A stretch of 64,000 nt of DNA from Echinostoma caproni (GCA_900618425.1 UZAN01039515.1:18473-82472), one strand, 5' to 3'. Counted from the first letter of the stretch, positions 13,131 to 25,000 are shown. Numbers and translations: made by a program. Notes: generated by a model from the letters alone, not told the origin.

Positions 13131-13852
13131 NNNNNNNNNNNNNNNNNNNNNNNNNNNNNNNNNNNNNNNNNNNNNNNNNNNNNNNNNNNNNNNNNNNNNN
13201 NNNNNNNNNNNNNNNNNNNNNNNNNNNNNNNNNNNNNNNNNNNNNNNNNNNNNNNNNNNNNNNNNNNNNNNNNNNNNNNNNNNNNNNNNNNNNNNNNNNN
13301 NNNNNNNNNNNNNNNNNNNNNNNNNNNNNNNNNNNNNNNNNNNNNNNNNNNNNNNNNNNNNNNNNNNNNNNNNNNNNNNNNNNNNNNNNNNNNNNNNNNN
13401 NNNNNNNNNNNNNNNNNNNNNNNNNNNNNNNNNNNNNNNNNNNNNNNNNNNNNNNNNNNNNNNNNNNNNNNNNNNNNNNNNNNNNNNNNNNNNNNNNNNN
13501 NNNNNNNNNNNNNNNNNNNNNNNNNNNNNNNNNNNNNNNNNNNNNNNNNNNNNNNNNNNNNNNNNNNNNNNNNNNNNNNNNNNNNNNNNNNNNNNNNNNN
13601 NNNNNNNNNNNNNNNNNNNNNNNNNNNNNNNNNNNNNNNNNNNNNNNNNNNNNNNNNNNNNNNNNNNNNNNNNNNNNNNNNNNNNNNNNNNNNNNNNNNN
13701 NNNNNNNNNNNNNNNNNNNNNNNNNNNNNNNNNNNNNNNNNNNNNNNNNNNNNNNNNNNNNNNNNNNNNNNNNNNNNNNNNNNNNNNNNNNNNNNNNNNN
13801 NNNNNNNNNNNNNNNNNNNNNNNNNNNNNNNNNNNNNNNNNNNNNNNNNNNN
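13131..13852. other. assembly gap (722 N)
   Basis: Unresolved bases. Any reading frame crossing it is an artefact. Confidence 1.
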
Positions 13853-15286
13853 CCGATTGTTTTTCTCACTTAATTTGAATCGTGTCGCTTGTGAATGATG
13901 GATATAACGCGAATGACTAACTGTGTATAACTTCTTACATCCCCCGTTTATAGTTGTAATGAGAACACAGTCAGTAATGAAGTATTTGTGTATATACAAG
14001 TAAGCGGAACACCATTCAGGTTCATGCCCAGAAAGTATAGAAGGCTAGATTTCACAAAATGACAAAATGATAGTGAGCAACTCGGAAACAAGTTCTGTTC
14101 ATGTATCTTTTGTGAGTTTGCGATGATCTGTTCAGTCTAAAATTCAATAACTGAATCATATTATATAGCATATATGCTATGTCGCATCCCTCGGGAAATC
14201 TTAAAGGTGGGTAGATTCCAGAAAATGCGGCAAAGCATGTTAGTCATTAGTAGATGCTATTACGTAGTATGAAAAATCGGTTTGGGAGTTTCGTGGCAAA
14301 ATAAGCCACATCGATAAAACAAATCGTCAACTCCGTTACTTGTTCCCAATGTTTACAATTATGTACTGTTTATTCGTAACGAAATTTAGATATACCGTCC
14401 ACTGTATCTTTTATGTATCCAACAAATGGGGAAATCTTTTCCGATGCCTTCAGCTGAATATTGTTACATTGCATCTGGTATTCAGCTGTTTTTTCAGTTT
14501 CATGTATCTAGCTATCTAGTTATACAGAAACTACCTACCTTTCTTCAGTGGAATGTTTCCTAACCCAATTATGACATTAATTCCAGATATTTCTCCATTC
14601 CTTTGCAATGCTAGGCTAATAACCGAATTGAGTATCCAACCGTAATATTCCACTGTTTTAACTATTGTAATCACACCATAAATATTAACTAATTCGATGA
14701 AAAGAAGAATGAGCCAGCTTTAAAACGGGACAAAACGTCGCATTCGAAGGAAACCACGTAATCTAAAATAAGTGAATATCTATTGCGGGGTAAACTCAGT
14801 CCAGTGACTTATTTCTCATATTTCAAGCTGATTGTTCACTGTGCAATGTATTCATGATTTTCTGTAAACAGCTACTCGGTCGTTCGGTTTTGTTGTTGTC
14901 AGTGTATGTTCCGACCGCTACATTCGTAATGGTCACCGTTCATAAACATAACAGATGGATCAAGTACTACACGTGATTCACAAATTAAAAGTGCATCGCT
15001 CATACAGTCAGGGGCGCATCAGAGCCGGGTTATGATAACCTTTGGCCTGTCTTTTCTCGTCAGTGTTTTGGAAAGGACAAGCGCAATTATCGTTCATTCA
15101 TTCACTTAGGAGCGTCGGTGCGACGGCGTTTATCAGTCGCTTTTATCTGACATCTTATTCCACACATCACCATTCAATCGTAATTATCGTTCACTCGTTT
15201 ACACGTCAGTACGGCAGAACCCATCGATGGATCGATTGGCTGTGACTTGGTGACCACCGCAACAAAAATGATCACATTGGGGTGCT
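13853..15286. other. no gene recognised; two small palindromes
   Basis: AT-rich. It contains a perfect 16-bp palindrome at 14165-14180 and a 10-bp perfect inverted repeat (CAGCTGAATA at 14451-14460, complement at 14479-14488). No coding signal is supported. Confidence 0.55.
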
Positions 15287-15753
15287 TCACAGCACTGTGT
15301 AAAAAACTTTACAGATGACGAAGATATATTTGTAACAATCATAAATCGTCGTTTGTCTCAGCCTGGCTCTATTTTGGAAATCAATAAACGTGCTGTTTAA
15401 ATCAATTGTACACTCCAGTGATCGACCGGAAATTCGAGCATTAGACAAGGCAAACAGCTTCAGTTGATCCAACTCATCCGTGGGTTCTTTGAAGAGTTGT
15501 GACAGTGTTAAAATTTCTTCAGTTATGCCCCCAAAAAGCAGTAACGTGACTCTTTCTTTGGGTTTCATGGATCCATAAACGGTTTTTCCTTTAGGAATTT
15601 ATGTTCTTCCTGGGAGCGGCTTGTAATACAAGGCTCTTTCGTTTAAATTAAAAATATCACAGTCATCGTATCGATCGATCAATTGAGGTAACCTTGCTCG
15701 AAACTTGCTCACTGCATCAGGTAGTAACGCCGAACGTTCCTCTTGAACCTGTA
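15287..15753 (-). pseudogene. pogo/Tigger-like (DDE_1) transposase relic
   Basis: Read on the minus strand from about 15753, the frame gives LPQLIDRYDDCDIFNLNERA followed by LYYKPLPGRT, a stop, then KPKERVTLLLFGG. This order matches the start of the DDE catalytic domain of pogo/Tigger/Jerky transposases of the Tc1/mariner superfamily: LPxLL..Y...DIFNADETGLFY, LLP.RT, SKERVTLLL. The first catalytic aspartate (NADET in the family) is replaced in the NLNER segment, and an in-frame stop follows PLPGRT, so the copy is inactive. After the stop a frame from ATG at 15568 stays open for 93 codons but loses similarity. A splice-acceptor-like TTACTTTACAG sits just upstream. Confidence 0.6.
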
Positions 15754-16269
15754 AAGTAATGCTTGTCTCTTAATTTGTAGAATTGAATAAGACATTTGTC
15801 TGATCAACAGCGAAATCAAATTTTGGAAGGTTTGAAGTCACGATGATTTATTCTTGGTTTGGGTTTCCAAAATGTGGTAGGAAAATGCGACTTCTCAGGA
15901 GTGCGACATAGTAGGAGATTGACTGTAATAACAAAATCTAGAGATACATGAATCGTTTAAAAGATGTTATGGTATAATGGCTTAATTTAATCAGAGATGG
16001 TTAATGTTTTACTGATCTATACATTGCGTTTTAGATTTTCGATGAGTAAATGGAGTATTTATATGCATATATATGTATATTTTATTATCCAAAATAATAA
16101 GTGCTTAAAGTAAATTACAAACTGAATTGCGTTAACTCAAACTATGGCTCCTCATAAAACATAAATGAAATGTATGAGAGGACAGGAACGTCGTCATTGC
16201 TTTAGCCGTTTATATGTCTGTAGATCCCCCAGTGGTCCTGGGTTTTGCAAGTGTGGCGTAATATTTAAC
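15754..16269. other. no gene recognised
   Basis: AT-rich DNA with a short TATA/ATATAT stretch near 16060-16085. No coding signal. Confidence 0.55.
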
Positions 16270-16516
16270 TACCTTGATATGCTGGTTGGAGGAATTGGGA
16301 ATTGTTTTATGTCGACATTGGGAAAAGTTCATCAGCCTCGGTGGGATTCGAACCCATGCATCGACGCCGCCTACGCTTTTGTATAACGCACGCACTAACA
16401 GCTAAGCTAAGAGCTCACATCGATAGCACTGTTCTTTTCACATTTGAATTATTCATCCAACTTACAGAGGCATCCACCAGTTAACATGTAAGCTGACTGC
16501 CACGACAGGATTTTCT
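16270..16516 (-). repeat. near full-length SINE copy, minus strand
   Basis: On the minus strand, from 16516, the copy has three parts. A leader of about 90 bases begins CTGTCGTGGCAGTCAGC. A tRNA-like module with B box GGTTCGAATCC and flanking CCACCGAGGC follows. The family tail (GAACTTTTCCCAAT) comes last. The leader aligns base for base, with one 5-base indel, to the leader of the plus copy at 16688. This shows that the leader belongs to the element. Confidence 0.75.
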
Positions 16517-16541
16517 TAAAATTCACCGGAGTTATTCGAAT

Positions 16542-16640
16542 GATGACGTCCATGCTCGGGTTCAGATCCCGCCGGGGTTACTGAAATTGCCGACATAAAA
16601 AACTTCAAATCTGCCTAACAACAAATTGAACAATTAACCT
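16542..16640 (+). repeat. 5'-truncated SINE copy
   Basis: Starts inside the tRNA-like module (GATGACGTCCATGC), includes a degenerate B box (GGGTTCAGATCCC), then the shared tail through CAACAAATTGAACAA. It is oriented opposite to the preceding copy, head to head. Confidence 0.7.
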
Positions 16641-16685
16641 TGTCTTAGAAATCCATTCGTTGAACTGAGGTGAATTCTAAAAAGA

Positions 16686-16930
16686 ACCTGTCGGGCTAGT
16701 CAGCTTACATGCTAATTGGTGGATGCCATATGCCTCTGCAAGTTGCATGGCTAATTGGAATGTGAAATGGTCAGTGGAATCGGTGTGGGCTCGTAGCCCA
16801 GCTGATTGAGCGTGCGCTGAACACAGGCACAGGCGGCTTCCATGCGTAGGTCCGAATCCCATCGAGGCTATTGAACTTTTCACAATCCCAACATATAAAC
16901 TTCAAAGCTGCAAAAACAACAATTTGAACT
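16686..16930 (+). repeat. near full-length SINE copy, plus strand
   Basis: Leader from CTGTCGGGC (16688), tRNA-like module from about 16786 with a mutated A-box region (TAGCCCAGCTGA) and degenerate B box (AGGTCCGAATCCC), then the tail ending CAACAATTTGAAC. With the minus copy at 16270-16516 it defines a family of about 245 bases in which the tRNA-like part is internal. Confidence 0.75.
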
Positions 16931-17018
16931 GGGAATTAGCATTTATTCCATTTCATTATTTGGTGCCACCAACTTTGTTTTATTGAACGGGCTGTCAGGA
17001 CCTGTCTGTAAACATTGG

Positions 17019-17034
17019 TATATATATATATATA
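17019..17034. repeat. (TA)n microsatellite
   Basis: Short run of TA dinucleotides about 90 bases after the SINE tail. Confidence 0.8.
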
Positions 17035-17244
17035 ATGAAGTGGATTAGCTCACAGTGATCGGCACATGAGCAATTGTCTGACTGAAGTATTTACTATTCA
17101 GACTGTTGGGACATGATTTACTTTATAAAAGATGGATTCAGATTAATTTATCTAAATTTATCGTATGATTTTTATAAACACGAAAATTGATTGGTAAATT
17201 GCCTTGACCAACTCAATTAGTTTTTGAATTCGGATGACAGAAAA

Positions 17245-17613
17245 ATGTCAAATCGTGAAGACTTGACTTACTGTTTATGTTGTGAGGTATCTGTAGTTCC
17301 CGTTTTACTGGCTCATTTTCGTTTGTGGAGCAATGAAAACCGAGGGCAGTTGTATCTTTTTATGGAATTAAAAGGCCTGGAACTACCGATGGAAGTAGGA
17401 CAATGTGGCTTTGAGTCGTCGAATATGTATAACAGTGAGAAGCTGCGGCACGATTTAATTTCATACATTGCACAATGTTATGATCTATCCAACGAGCGTT
17501 TCTCTGTGGATCGCGTTTACTCCAACCTGGTGTTGTTGTTTTATTGTTCCGGTACTTTGGACGAACTTTCCATTTGTATTGATCGGTTTGCATATTCAGG
17601 TGCGTTTACGTGA
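17245..17613 (+). CDS. hypothetical protein or exon, about 122 codons
   Basis: The first ATG of the open frame is at 17245, in an A-rich context, and the frame runs to TGA at 17613. A strong splice-donor-like CAG|GTGCGT falls five codons before the stop, so the frame may be an exon ending there. The composition looks coding, with spread aromatic residues and several cysteines. One segment (EKLRHDLISYIAQCYDLSNE, then RFSVDRVYSNL) has the spacing of the last helix and strand of MIF/tautomerase proteins (helix, then DRVYI). The N-terminal Met-Pro and other MIF landmarks are absent, so the resemblance is weak. The product is unidentified. Confidence 0.3.
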   Translation: MSNREDLTYCLCCEVSVVPVLLAHFRLWSNENRGQLYLFMELKGLELPMEVGQCGFESSNMYNSEKLRHDLISYIAQCYDLSNERFSVDRVYSNLVLLFYCSGTLDELSICIDRFAYSGAFT

Positions 17614-17985
17614 AACTATGATACAGGTATCCAGTTTTTCGGTGAAGATACTTTTACACTCTAATTCTCGAATCATTGGGTAGCTGTATTTCAAGGGAGT
17701 TTGTTTAGGTTATTAAAATCCAAACCGTTTATTTATCATGTTACTCTATGGATGACTTATAAAGTCTTTTTATTTTATGAAACAACAGAACAACAGCGGT
17801 AGCTGACCGAAATCGTGCAAATAGAATGAAGCATATGGAAATGACTTCTCGTTGAAGACGAATGTCACCAGTTTACTTGATTACCTTAGGCAATGTGGCT
17901 TTTAAGATTAAAACTTCGCCTGGAAGAGCTTATTACTNCATCCTGAATTGTAAATGACTCATTTAGCCTATGACGTGTTACATTT
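17614..17985. other. no gene recognised; one ambiguous base at 17938
   Basis: No frame or repeat that I can support. Confidence 0.5.
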
Positions 17986-18072
17986 TGGCGGCATCCACGT
18001 GTGGGTTCTACATCGACCGAGGCTACCAAATGTCTCACAATTTCAACATCAAACTTCAGTTTACCGAACGAG
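17986..18072 (+). repeat. 5'-truncated SINE copy
   Basis: Begins GGCGGCATCCACGTGTGGG in the tRNA-like module, keeps CGACCGAGGCTAC, then the tail CTCACAATTTCAACATC with AACTTCAGTTTACC. The A-box half is missing. Confidence 0.65.
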
Positions 18073-18570
18073 TTTCTGGCTTCAGAGGCTGCTCTCTGTG
18101 CCTCCTATACCCATGTGCGCACAATCACCATTGGTTTTCTGTTCCTCACCAAAAGAAAGAAATCAGTCCAGTGAAAAGATGACTCATTCCTGTCTGTATT
18201 CGTTCAGTTGTTTGTTACAGTTGTTTTCATGCTATAATCGATAAATGTGTGCCTCCAAGCAACGAATACAGATTAACTTTTAAGATAGCCCACAAGTTCA
18301 TCTCCTGAAAGCTAACTGTACATAGATTCGGCATGGGCAACAATGACTAGTTGTAGCATTCCTATTCAGCTCTGAAATATGAAAGCGATACAATTCATTT
18401 CAAAATGTCCCCCTTTGTGACTGAACGGATAATATATGTATTTCATAATATGTAGTATGTGAATGACTGGACAAACTTTTCCTGGAACCGGTTTCGCCAC
18501 CGTCAGGCATGCGTATCCGGCAATCTTTTGTCAGTTCATCCATATACTTGTACCCAGGAAATGTATTTTA
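18073..18570. other. no gene recognised
   Basis: Contains a frame at 18463-18699 that overlaps the left arm of the inverted repeat described next. The frame has no recognisable domain. Confidence 0.45.
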
Positions 18571-18805
18571 GTCACAATAACCTTGTTTGCAACACAAGAT
18601 GACTTCCAGGGAAATTTTGTTCAGTTATTCACATACTACTTATTATGGAATATCAATCAAGACGATCAAGTCACGTTGGTTGTGGTAAACGGAACCTAAC
18701 CTACCTACCAAATATTGAATCATAACATTGATTCTTCAATGAACTGGCTCTGAAAGAGTTATCTATTCAAAAGTCACTCGGTGTTACAAACAAGGTTATT
18801 GTGAC
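18571..18805. repeat. inverted repeat pair, 25-bp arms
   Basis: The arm GTCACAATAACCTTGTTTGC plus AACAC (18571-18595) is complementary at 24 of 25 positions to 18781-18805. Weaker similarity continues inward (an AGTGACTT-like stretch) and outward (TATTT). The spacer is about 185 bases. This could be two inverted fragments of one repeat family or a small fold-back element. Confidence 0.6.
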
Positions 18806-21800
18806 GAACAAATATATATGAAAGGTTTTGGAGGAAATTAGAAAAGGGTGAGTGCCACAGGTTTGATGTCAAGATGATGGATTAGGCAGAAGCGGGGTGA
18901 TTGGTTCGTACAGCTAACATTTTGTGTCCCTTAAAACAATTTGTACGGGGGGTTTAGGCTCAAAAAGCCCACTTTCCGCCGCAGTTTTGTTTAATCTAAA
19001 GAAGACCGAATAGATGAGCGACTATGTGATCATTATGACTTTCATATTCGGTCTTAAGATAGAATCAATCACAGAACTCCGTGATGTGATTAAAAAAACA
19101 TTAGTATCGTTTCCCCAGACAATTTTCTCTTTAGTTAGTGAAGTACAGCGTTGAGGTATTGACATGATTACGAACTACTGAAAACGAGTCTGTTTACCAC
19201 TCTTTTTGTTTCCACTGAAGCAAGCAGCAGATACCTTGCAGCACATCGAATAACTGTTGAATGGTCTGAGGATTTTCCTTCTGTACGGGAATTGTTGAAA
19301 GAAACTTTTCGCATCGTGTTTGTTTTATGATGAGTTGTTGTATATACATTTTTTGCTTGAGGGTACGAACGGCACTGAGTAAAGTCTCGGTACTGTGGCT
19401 GTAAGCGTTTAGTGACAGTCAATACTCTTTATTGCTGTTTGCTTTGTTTTTTATTAGTCTGTACTTCGCTCACGTGCACACTCACATTACAGCATGAGTG
19501 CAAAGCCCACTGCTATTCTTCAACTTTTTGCCTTCACACCCATGTTCTCGCACAGTGAATTTCTTCTCTGGTCATTTATGTTATCTATTTGGGTGAGGTT
19601 TTGATGTTTGCATAACTGATAATTCCCTTCTCTGTTATAAGAAAGTTGTTCGTTCGTATGTGTGGTAGACCGCAGATGCTGTGTCGCTGTCCATTTGTAA
19701 CCGGAACGAATACTTGCTGCGCTTGAGTGATCAACGACGAATTAACAGTCGTGCTCGATTTACTCGCCTATCAGTATTCAAACGACCACTTTCAGACGCC
19801 GGACTACAGATGGATTTTTAGTGGGAATTGATTGAGTTTGCATGGTTGAGAGTAAGTAACTGTTTTCAACAAATCCTAATAATATGAAGAAACAGATATT
19901 ATTCGTGATGATTACGCAGGTATAAAACAGGCTTGATAATAATGAATTATCAAACAGCTAATTACATCAAATTTTATATTTATGAAAAGGGGTTGCTAAG
20001 TATGCGTAATGTGGAGATTAATTTTAGGAACACGTTGTCATGCAAATGGTTTACTTGAGGCTAATTATTAAACACTGCTTGTTATATGACTGTATATTTG
20101 AAGCAGTGTTCATTGAGGATAATCTGATTAGGGTTAGAGCAGAGGACTCAGTAAATTCATCAGCTTATAGTAGTATATGCAATTATTAAAAAAATCGTAA
20201 CTAAGTTATGTAACTAAGTCATGTCTTGCTGCTAAGGGAAGGGATAGGAATATAGTTTCAGTCTAATAAGTCAAATCAAGTGACACACGTAGTGAGGCTT
20301 TCAAGGTCGTCTTAAAGTGGGATGCTGATGATTCGTAGGTTTCAGGTTCCGTGGAGAGTCATGATTATCTTTGTTTGTTATTGTTGCCCCTTTATCTCAC
20401 ACTTGTTCCTTGACGTGCGGAACTTCTCTATGCCAGCAGATTGTCAGACCTGGAACTCTACAATCCAGAACTTCTTTCTTTTGTCTCAGATTGTGACAAT
20501 TCAAGAAAGCCTTATCATATTAACGAATTGGGAGGGTAAGGTAACGAGCCCCTGCATCTGATACATGGATTTCTCGGTTCACTCACTTCTTCATACACAT
20601 GAATACAAACTACCATACGTACATACGGATTATGTCACACTCCTTTATATGCACAAACCATATACATACACACATGAAAACATACAATTATCTACATCCA
20701 TACCCCTGCGTGCATACATTCATTAGTGTATGTGCGCACATTGGTTGACACTGGTATACATCCACACTGGTCCTCGAAGAAGAACGACAGAAACTAGCGT
20801 ATCCACCTTGTGGCACTGGGTGCTGGACGATCGTTTGGAAAGGTAGATGGTCTCACTCGGTGGCTATACTTTGTAATACATGCTGAACAAGTTACACCCA
20901 CCCACCCACCCAAACCGAGCTCCGAAATGCTCAAGGCGCATGACTAATACTGATGCCTATAGGCTGCGGATGTGGACCAGTTTTGACTCTAGGGATGCGC
21001 AGTAGCTAAGCCGCTAGATGTGCATTTCTGTACAGCATTGTCTGTGTGCTAATGATGGACATTGTCTCAGGTTCAAGCTCTCTTTTGGTGTAAAGTAGAA
21101 ATATGTTTTCTTGCAGGCTGAAGGAGGTTAGTCGAGGAGTATTTTTGAAACTGTTAACGCAATAAAAGACTGTAAGGATCATTCCTACTTGATCATCACT
21201 CGTCTTATAGAGTAAAAGAAAAAGAAATGTGGGACAACAGTCAACTACGGAAACGAGCACTCCTCGGTTGAAAGAGTTTTCGTCTAATTGGCACGACTCT
21301 TTCGTTGAAAGGGGGATTTCCCCGATGGTACTGAACCTAAAGTTGAATTGATATTTAACATCGGTTTATATATATAATGTATAATTAGGAGCAGCATAAC
21401 GGATGTTTAGTTGTTAACCAACCTGAAACACTAATTGTGGCCCAGTTACTGCTTGTGGGGCTGGTCGGCGTCCATGCTCCACCACTGACATGTGACTTGT
21501 ATGAATTGGGGTGCGTCTTACTGTACCAACGTCGCTGTCAAACAACCTCCTCTGAGGATGTATTGGTCTCCTTCGGTTCATACTGCACAATTTAGTTCGC
21601 AAGGATACAGGGATCGTTGAATGAATCGAGAATGGGTAGAAAAGTCAAGGGACAAGAAGAACAAGTGGAAACTGTGGTAACATGTAAAACAACCTCTTCT
21701 ATCCTCTCTGAAACCAGCTTTCAAGCCCTCTTGCATTTAAGTAATTGATCTTCTGCATTAGTAGTGCTGAGTTCATAATTTACTGACCTTCGGTGATTTT

Positions 21801-22268
21801 TCGGATGAAGGAGTGTATGGAAGAGAGAAAGGGACCATGAAAAATAAGAATGTGTTTCAGATTAACTGAGCCTTACACTATTTTCTATTGGCACAGTTGC
21901 ACGTTTGCGGGTTGTTTTATCACTATGGAAGGCTTTTCTTTTCACAGAGATTTGCGACTTACACCACTAATATTGCAGTGTTACTTTCACAATGAGCCGG
22001 ATTACCGTTGAACTGCACGGCTAAACCATAAATCAGGTACTCTAGTGATTAGTACGGTAAAAGTATTATCTAATTAATTTTAGAGGCGTTCCTTGCAAAT
22101 GCAGCGAAAGTTCAGCTTCAATGAGAATGGAGTATCTCATTCAAATTCTTAAGATTTGTCACAGCTTTTGTTAAACCAATAAATAAGATGTTGGCGAATA
22201 GTTCATTCATTCAAGTCTCACAAAACAATGCATGGATTTGATCCGTGTTTCATGAATAAGTAGAGCTT
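18806..22268. other. no gene recognised
   Basis: Mostly AT-rich. A CA/ATAC-rich tract lies at 20,590-20,740, and tRNA-like fragments are suggested near 21,005-21,080 (an A-box-like region, then GGTTCAAGCTC). Frames at 20322-20561 and 21006-21260 show no domain. Confidence 0.5.
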
Positions 22269-22345
22269 TGCATTTGACTCACAGTTACTTGTGAGTAGTG
22301 AGTGTGTGTGGGATAAGTGACTGACTTACCTTCGGAATTCACCTT
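22269..22345 (+). repeat. dispersed repeat, copy 1
   Basis: GCATTTGACTCACAGTTACT continues as TGTGAGTAGTG, with ACCTTCGGAATTCA further on. It matches the minus-strand copy at 41533-41623, with interruptions. The family is unknown. Confidence 0.55.
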
Positions 22346-24815
22346 CGCGCAAAATCCTCAATTCCTGGATTCCGAGTGTAAAGCAGATATTTCTGGAGTT
22401 ATTTAGATGCCATGTTTCGGTATTATTAGGAAAAAAGAAGCATAAAAAGGTTTCATACTTTCATGTTTTAGTTTTACACAGAGTAATATTGACATTTTCA
22501 AAGAACATCTCATCAGCAATTTGTATAATAATAACATACTACCCTGTTTTAGCATCAGTACAATGAACATAATTTGTTTCTCGCAAGTTTTTCACTTCAA
22601 GCAGTCACGTTAATAAATTAATTTAAAGCATTTTGTTACTCATTCACTTTCCTCTGAAATAAGAGATGCACAATACTTAAAAAAATACGAAAATAAACGA
22701 ATTCCCGGCAGTAACGTGTTTTAATGCCAAATAGTCAATTACTCATTGTAATCTGTGATATCGTCTATCTTCTTTATCTTGGTTTCTGTTCCAGTTACCC
22801 CCCTCCCTAAGAGAATTCCTGTGCACTGGTTTTACGATAGCTGGAACACTTGAATCACTCTAAATCCTCGATACCATCTCTCTCTATCGTATTTATTCGT
22901 CTCCACGACCACTTTCTGAGACCAACGTTTCTTCATCTTCCACACACTTAGTAATTTCCATCCGTTTAGGACACATTCAAACTGGGTGAAACGCAACCCG
23001 TATAAAGCCCCCTACCATTACAATGTCAATCCACTCGAGAGCGACGTCATTCTAATATGGTTATCGATTCAGATCTATACGTGGTATACGTATTTGATGC
23101 AAGTTAATTATTCCTAATAAATATCTGAGGTTTGGGGAAGAGTTAGGAACAGTGGAGCATCACTACATTTTCGTAATTTTGTGACCATAAATTTATGATG
23201 TTGTGTTAACAATGCCACCTGCAGCATCTTCAGAGCTCATAACTGAAATTTCTTTATTAAAAATCTCATCACATGCCAATTAAATTTCAGGCTGCGTGGC
23301 GTGAGACTGAAAGTCATATTAATAAATAAAGCCATGGAAGTACATTTGATATTGATAAAACGACAAGTATAACGCAAAGGAATGAGTTTGTGTGGCAACA
23401 CATTACCGAATTTACAGAATTCCTGAATAAACACTGATATTTTCATTTATAACACCAAGGTGGCGTCTGCACACAGCTGGCAGAGCGTACACTGTGTACA
23501 TAACTGTGGGTAACATCTATTTATTGATAAGAAAATCAAGCGATAGTCATAAATGTTTCTGTACGGAACGCTTCTCAAAATCTTCTAGCCCATGAGATTC
23601 CGAGGTCTTTTTTCGAAACACTTGAATGGTCTACCGCGGTTATAAGCACTAATTGAGTGCACTAGTCAATATATTTCACAAGACAACCTAAGATATTTGT
23701 TTACGGCGGGATTCGGTGACTTGCTCTGCTGACATCCAGGTTTACTGCCCAATCACTCTGTTTAGTCGAAATCGGTATTCAGTCTTGGGAGGTTTCTGTG
23801 TAAACATCGACCGTCATTGACTAAAAAAGTCCCCACAGAGGACTGACCTTTATTCAGCTGTGCACTCTAGGGGAGGAATCCTATACTCATGAAAATTTAC
23901 CGAAATATTAATTTTAATGATTTTCAGAAAGAGGATCTTGGGAAATATTTTAAATTGGAATCCAAACATTCATCGTCTAAATAGAATCCATAGTACTGTT
24001 ATGAAGGTAAGAATATGAATACAAAGGCAAAATCATTATCAAATAGCATTATATGCAGGTAATATATGACGTATTTTTAAATTGGCACCTTCGGAACCGC
24101 TCCTAGCCATATTTTAAGCTTTGACCGATCAAAGAAAAAAATAGCCTACGGAATCCTTTTGATAGCAATCATTTCACAAATCTTTACGGTGGAACTGTTC
24201 AACGGTTAGACAGAATAAACCGTTGAAAGCTGCACTATGAAAAGTTTATCGGTTTTCATTTGTGCTGAAGCTGAGATTGGGGTATAGTTTGTTCCTACTC
24301 ATTTGAAAATGAGCGCATAAATGGATAGTAATTTCGCTTCGCTCCAAACTGAGTATCATTAACACAATTTTGATGTGCAACACAATCCAGGTGCCAGATA
24401 CGGTGTCGATTTCAGATAGCGTTTTCCATTTCCCCAAAAGATCATTTAGATCTCATTGGCCAGGTTCTTATATTTTTGATTACTCTCTTGAGTAGAAACG
24501 CCTTTTCAGTATCTTAGCATTTCAATTTTAATAAACTTGCAATAGTTTTCTGTATTGATCAGTCACTGTCGCTCACAAACCATTATCAAAATAAAACCTA
24601 CAAAACTGGAACACACGTGCGTGACCAGCTTAGAAAAGTTTTTAGTGTATGCGTTACTGCTTTAATGTGCAGGTAGCAATTATGAAAATCTATACAGGGT
24701 TTCCACTTTTCCCTTCATCAGATGCCTGATCAGAAATGAAGTATAGCGCTTAAATTAGATAGATTATATTACGTGAACCACATCAATAAACCATTATCCA
24801 TTGCGTTAAATTTGT
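22346..24815. other. no gene recognised
   Basis: AT-rich. A degenerate SINE head may lie near 23470-23500 (ACAGCTGGCAGAGCGTACA). Frames at 23237-23446 and 24246-24437 show nothing recognisable. Confidence 0.5.
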
Positions 24816-24895
24816 AGAAAGTTCAGTAGCCTCTGTGGAATTCGAACCCACGCATGGATACAGCTTACATTTATGTACAGAGCTAGTGTAGTGTA
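24816..24895 (-). repeat. SINE fragment, minus strand
   Basis: The complement of GAGGCTACTGAACTTTC and a B box within GGGTTCGAATTCC are visible. It stops in the anticodon-arm region, so the A-box half is mostly lost. Confidence 0.6.
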
Positions 24896-24910
24896 CCTTG
24901 CATATAAGCA

Positions 24911-25000
24911 TAAGGTGTTCATGCGTGGTTTGGAGTCCTATAGAAAATGCTAAACTTTTCACAGTTTTAACATAAGACCTCACTTTGTCAATTTGAACCA
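24911..25000 (+). repeat. SINE fragment, plus strand
   Basis: AAGGTGTTCATGCGTGG leads into a degenerate B box (TTTGGAGTCC) and the tail AACTTTTCACAGTTTTAACA, then CAATTTGAACC. It lies head to head with the preceding minus copy. Confidence 0.6.

Noticed and set aside
13076..13999. Long frames across the first gap on both strands
   Set aside because: They consist almost only of unresolved bases.
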